From assembly GCA_029861675.1 (NCBI GenBank), contig JAOTYV010000089.1:1-15135 (forward strand): 15,135 nt of DNA, written 5' to 3'. This document shows, one piece after another, positions 13,889 to 15,135 of the stretch. Within the stretch, counting starts at the first letter, position 1, and each line of letters begins with the position of its first letter. The DNA comes from Alphaproteobacteria bacterium (lineage in GTDB: Bacteria > Pseudomonadota > Alphaproteobacteria > UBA8366). The notes beneath the pieces were generated by a model. It did not search any database. It saw only the letters and a list, made by a program, of their open reading frames with translations, and was not told the origin of the DNA. A program made the position numbers and the translations under genes.

Positions 13889-14974
13889 TTACTCCGCCGC
13901 CGCCGAGGCGCGCGCCATCTCCGCCGCCACCTTGTCGGCGAGCTCGGTCATGCGGCAGACATAGCCATATTCGTTATCATACCACGCCAGCACCTTCACC
14001 TGCGTCCCGTCCACCACCATGGTGGAGGGCGCATCGACGATCGCGGAGCGGGGATCGTTAACGTAATCGACCGACACGAGCGGGCGCTCTTCATAGCCGA
14101 GAATTCCCGCGAGGGCGCCCGCCGCGGCCTCCCGGAACAGGCCGTTGATCTCCTCGGCGCTCGTCGCCCGCGCCACCTCGAAAACGCAATCTGTGAGCGA
14201 CGCATTCAAGAGCGGCACACGGACGGCGATGCCGCTCAGCTTGCCCTGCAATTCCGGATAGATCAGGCCGATCGCCGTGGCCGAGCCGGTCGAGGTCGGG
14301 ATCAGCGACATCAGCGACGACCGGGCGCGCCGCAGATCCGCGTGCGGCGCGTCGACCACGGTCTGCGTGTTGGTCACGTCATGCACCGTCGTGATCACCC
14401 CGTGACGGATACCGATGCCCTCCTGGATCACCTTGACCACCGGGGCGAGGCAATTCGTCGTGCAGGATGCCGCCGTCAACAAGTGATGTTTTTCCGCATT
14501 ATACAGGCCGTCGTTCACCCCCATCACGACGTTGAGCGCGGCGTCGTCCTTGACCGGCGCGGCGACGATCACCTTCGCGACGCCGCTGTCGAAATAGGGC
14601 TGCAGGGTTTCCGGCGTGCGGAACTTGCCGGAACATTCGAGGACGATATCGACGCCGAGCTCGCGCCATGGCACGTCGCCGGGCGCCGCGTGTTCCGAAA
14701 ACGTCAGGCGTTCGCCGCCGAGGCACAGCGTCGCTCCCTCGGCGTCGACCGACACCGGCCACCGCCCATGCACGCTGTCGAAGGCGAGCAGATGCGCGGC
14801 CGTGTCCGCCCCGCCCTTGATTTCGTTGACGTGAACGATCTCGATATTGCCTTCGCCCCAAACGCCGCTCGGCTGGTTCAGGCTTTCGCGCCAGGCGGGA
14901 TCGAAACCCCAGGCGGCCCGCAGCGCCAGCCGGCCCATCCGCCCGAAACCGTTGATGCCAACCCTGATCGTCAT
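13889..14974 (-). CDS. ArsJ-associated glyceraldehyde-3-phosphate dehydrogenase
   Basis: This 361-residue cytosolic enzyme is a GAPDH that can use arsenate in place of phosphate, yielding 1-arseno-3-phosphoglycerate for ArsJ. The Rossmann start is [16 protein letters not shown] (7-22). Catalytic Cys171 lies in [15 protein letters not shown] and His198 in [20 protein letters not shown], 27 residues apart as in standard GAPDH. The phosphate site region is [15 protein letters not shown], and [12 protein letters not shown] is near the end. It is longer than a typical housekeeping GAPDH because of an insertion at about residues 24-42 ([19 protein letters not shown]) that I associate with the ArsJ-linked group. 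arsJ follows by 23 bp. The leftward leader contains a hairpin and a weak promoter candidate. Confidence 0.93.
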   Translation of the reverse strand: MTIRVGINGFGRMGRLALRAAWGFDPAWRESLNQPSGVWGEGNIEIVHVNEIKGGADTAAHLLAFDSVHGRWPVSVDAEGATLCLGGERLTFSEHAAPGDVPWRELGVDIVLECSGKFRTPETLQPYFDSGVAKVIVAAPVKDDAALNVVMGVNDGLYNAEKHHLLTAASCTTNCLAPVVKVIQEGIGIRHGVITTVHDVTNTQTVVDAPHADLRRARSSLMSLIPTSTGSATAIGLIYPELQGKLSGIAVRVPLLNASLTDCVFEVARATSAEEINGLFREAAAGALAGILGYEERPLVSVDYVNDPRSAIVDAPSTMVVDGTQVKVLAWYDNEYGYVCRMTELADKVAAEMARASAAAE

Positions 14975-15011
14975 GCGTGATCCCTTTTCCCGTTTGGGTC
15001 CCGTCTGGTGC

Positions 15012-15026
15012 GCGCCGCAACGGCGC
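15012..15026 (-). repeat. hairpin in the GAPDH leader
   Basis: GCGCCG (15012-15017) and CGGCGC (15021-15026) form a 6-bp stem with a 3-nt loop, 20 nt after the stop of the leftward partial gene and 37 nt before the GAPDH ATG. No U-tract follows, so it is either a weak terminator of the upstream gene or a 5'-leader structure. Confidence 0.35.
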
Positions 15027-15028
15027 CC

Positions 15029-15057
15029 GGTATAGCACCGATTTGTTACAATTCGAC
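15029..15057 (-). promoter_or_regulatory. weak candidate promoter of the GAPDH-arsJ unit
   Basis: Leftward TATACC (15029-15034) sits in CGGTGCTATACC, sharing CGGTGCTA with the gatC candidate. At 17 bp upstream the -35 would be a poor GTCGAA (15052-15057), lying inside the end of the upstream gene. Confidence 0.2.
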
Positions 15058-15135
15058 GACCAGCCCGTCATACGCGCACTCTTCCGGCACGGTATCGGCC
15101 ACCGCCAGCATTTCGGGGCTCATATGGGTCAGGAT
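15046..15135 (-). CDS. C-terminal end of a probable MBL-fold metallohydrolase (partial)
   Basis: Only the last 29 codons and the TAA stop (15046-15048) are inside the window; the gene continues past the right edge. The peptide includes [19 protein letters not shown] and ends [16 protein letters not shown] followed by a helix and a DGL.(V/I)EL ending is familiar from the C-termini of metallo-beta-lactamase-fold hydrolases (RNase Z/PhnP-like group). The identification rests on this short tail and is tentative. It lies upstream of, and on the same strand as, the GAPDH-arsJ pair, with 71 bp between. Confidence 0.5.
   Translation of the reverse strand: MLTHMSPEMLAVADTVPEECAYDGLVVEL

Noticed and set aside
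1..15135. Search for tRNA or rRNA genes, CRISPR arrays, insertion-sequence ends, phage genes and replication origins.
   Set aside because: No cloverleaf, regular spaced repeats, transposase, integrase, or clustered origin-type boxes were seen by eye on either strand.

Overview
The window looks like chromosomal DNA of a high-GC Gram-negative alphaproteobacterium, possibly Rhodospirillales-like. The evidence is the GC-rich coding sequence, the bacterial gatC-gatA-gatB genes beside ruvX, a beta-barrel porin with a terminal Phe, and weak Shine-Dalgarno usage. No rRNA, tRNA, insertion sequence, phage gene or CRISPR array was seen. Lineage is inferred from gene content only.

Layout from left to right. 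Positions 1-164 hold no gene but several inverted repeats. From 5382 down to 165 runs a tight five-gene leftward operon: gatC, gatA, a HAD-family hydrolase, gatB and an MFS transporter. GatCAB converts mischarged Glu-tRNA(Gln) and Asp-tRNA(Asn) to the amidated forms; the HAD hydrolase sits between gatA and gatB. Rightward from about 5490 to 6701 lie a Phd/YefM-type antitoxin, a PIN-domain VapC-type toxin and ruvX, packed almost without gaps. The toxin-antitoxin promoter overlaps a near-perfect inverted repeat, which suggests autoregulation, and ruvX may be transcribed from it.

Next come a small carboxymuconolactone-decarboxylase-family protein (6823-7131, rightward) and, convergent with it across a strong hairpin, a leftward pair: a NIPSNAP protein and a crotonase-fold protein that seems to lack both hydratase glutamates. 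A leftward PQQ-dependent sugar dehydrogenase (8679-9821) and a rightward porin (10096-11442) diverge from a 274-bp intergenic region; the two may serve periplasmic sugar oxidation and outer-membrane uptake, but that link is inference.

A rightward gene at 11780-12607 encodes a protein of unknown function built from two copies of a roughly 120-residue unit. It converges, 10 bp apart, on a leftward two-gene arsenic module: an ArsJ-associated GAPDH (13889-14974) followed by arsJ (12618-13865). Together these are expected to make 1-arseno-3-phosphoglycerate from arsenate and export it. The window ends inside a leftward gene whose last 29 residues resemble the C-terminus of an MBL-fold hydrolase.

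Most of the window is ordinary housekeeping and metabolic DNA. The parts most worth a second look are the duplicated unknown protein, the toxin-antitoxin unit between gatC and ruvX with its operator and start codons superimposed, the crotonase homologue without its glutamates, and an EF-hand-like loop in the porin.
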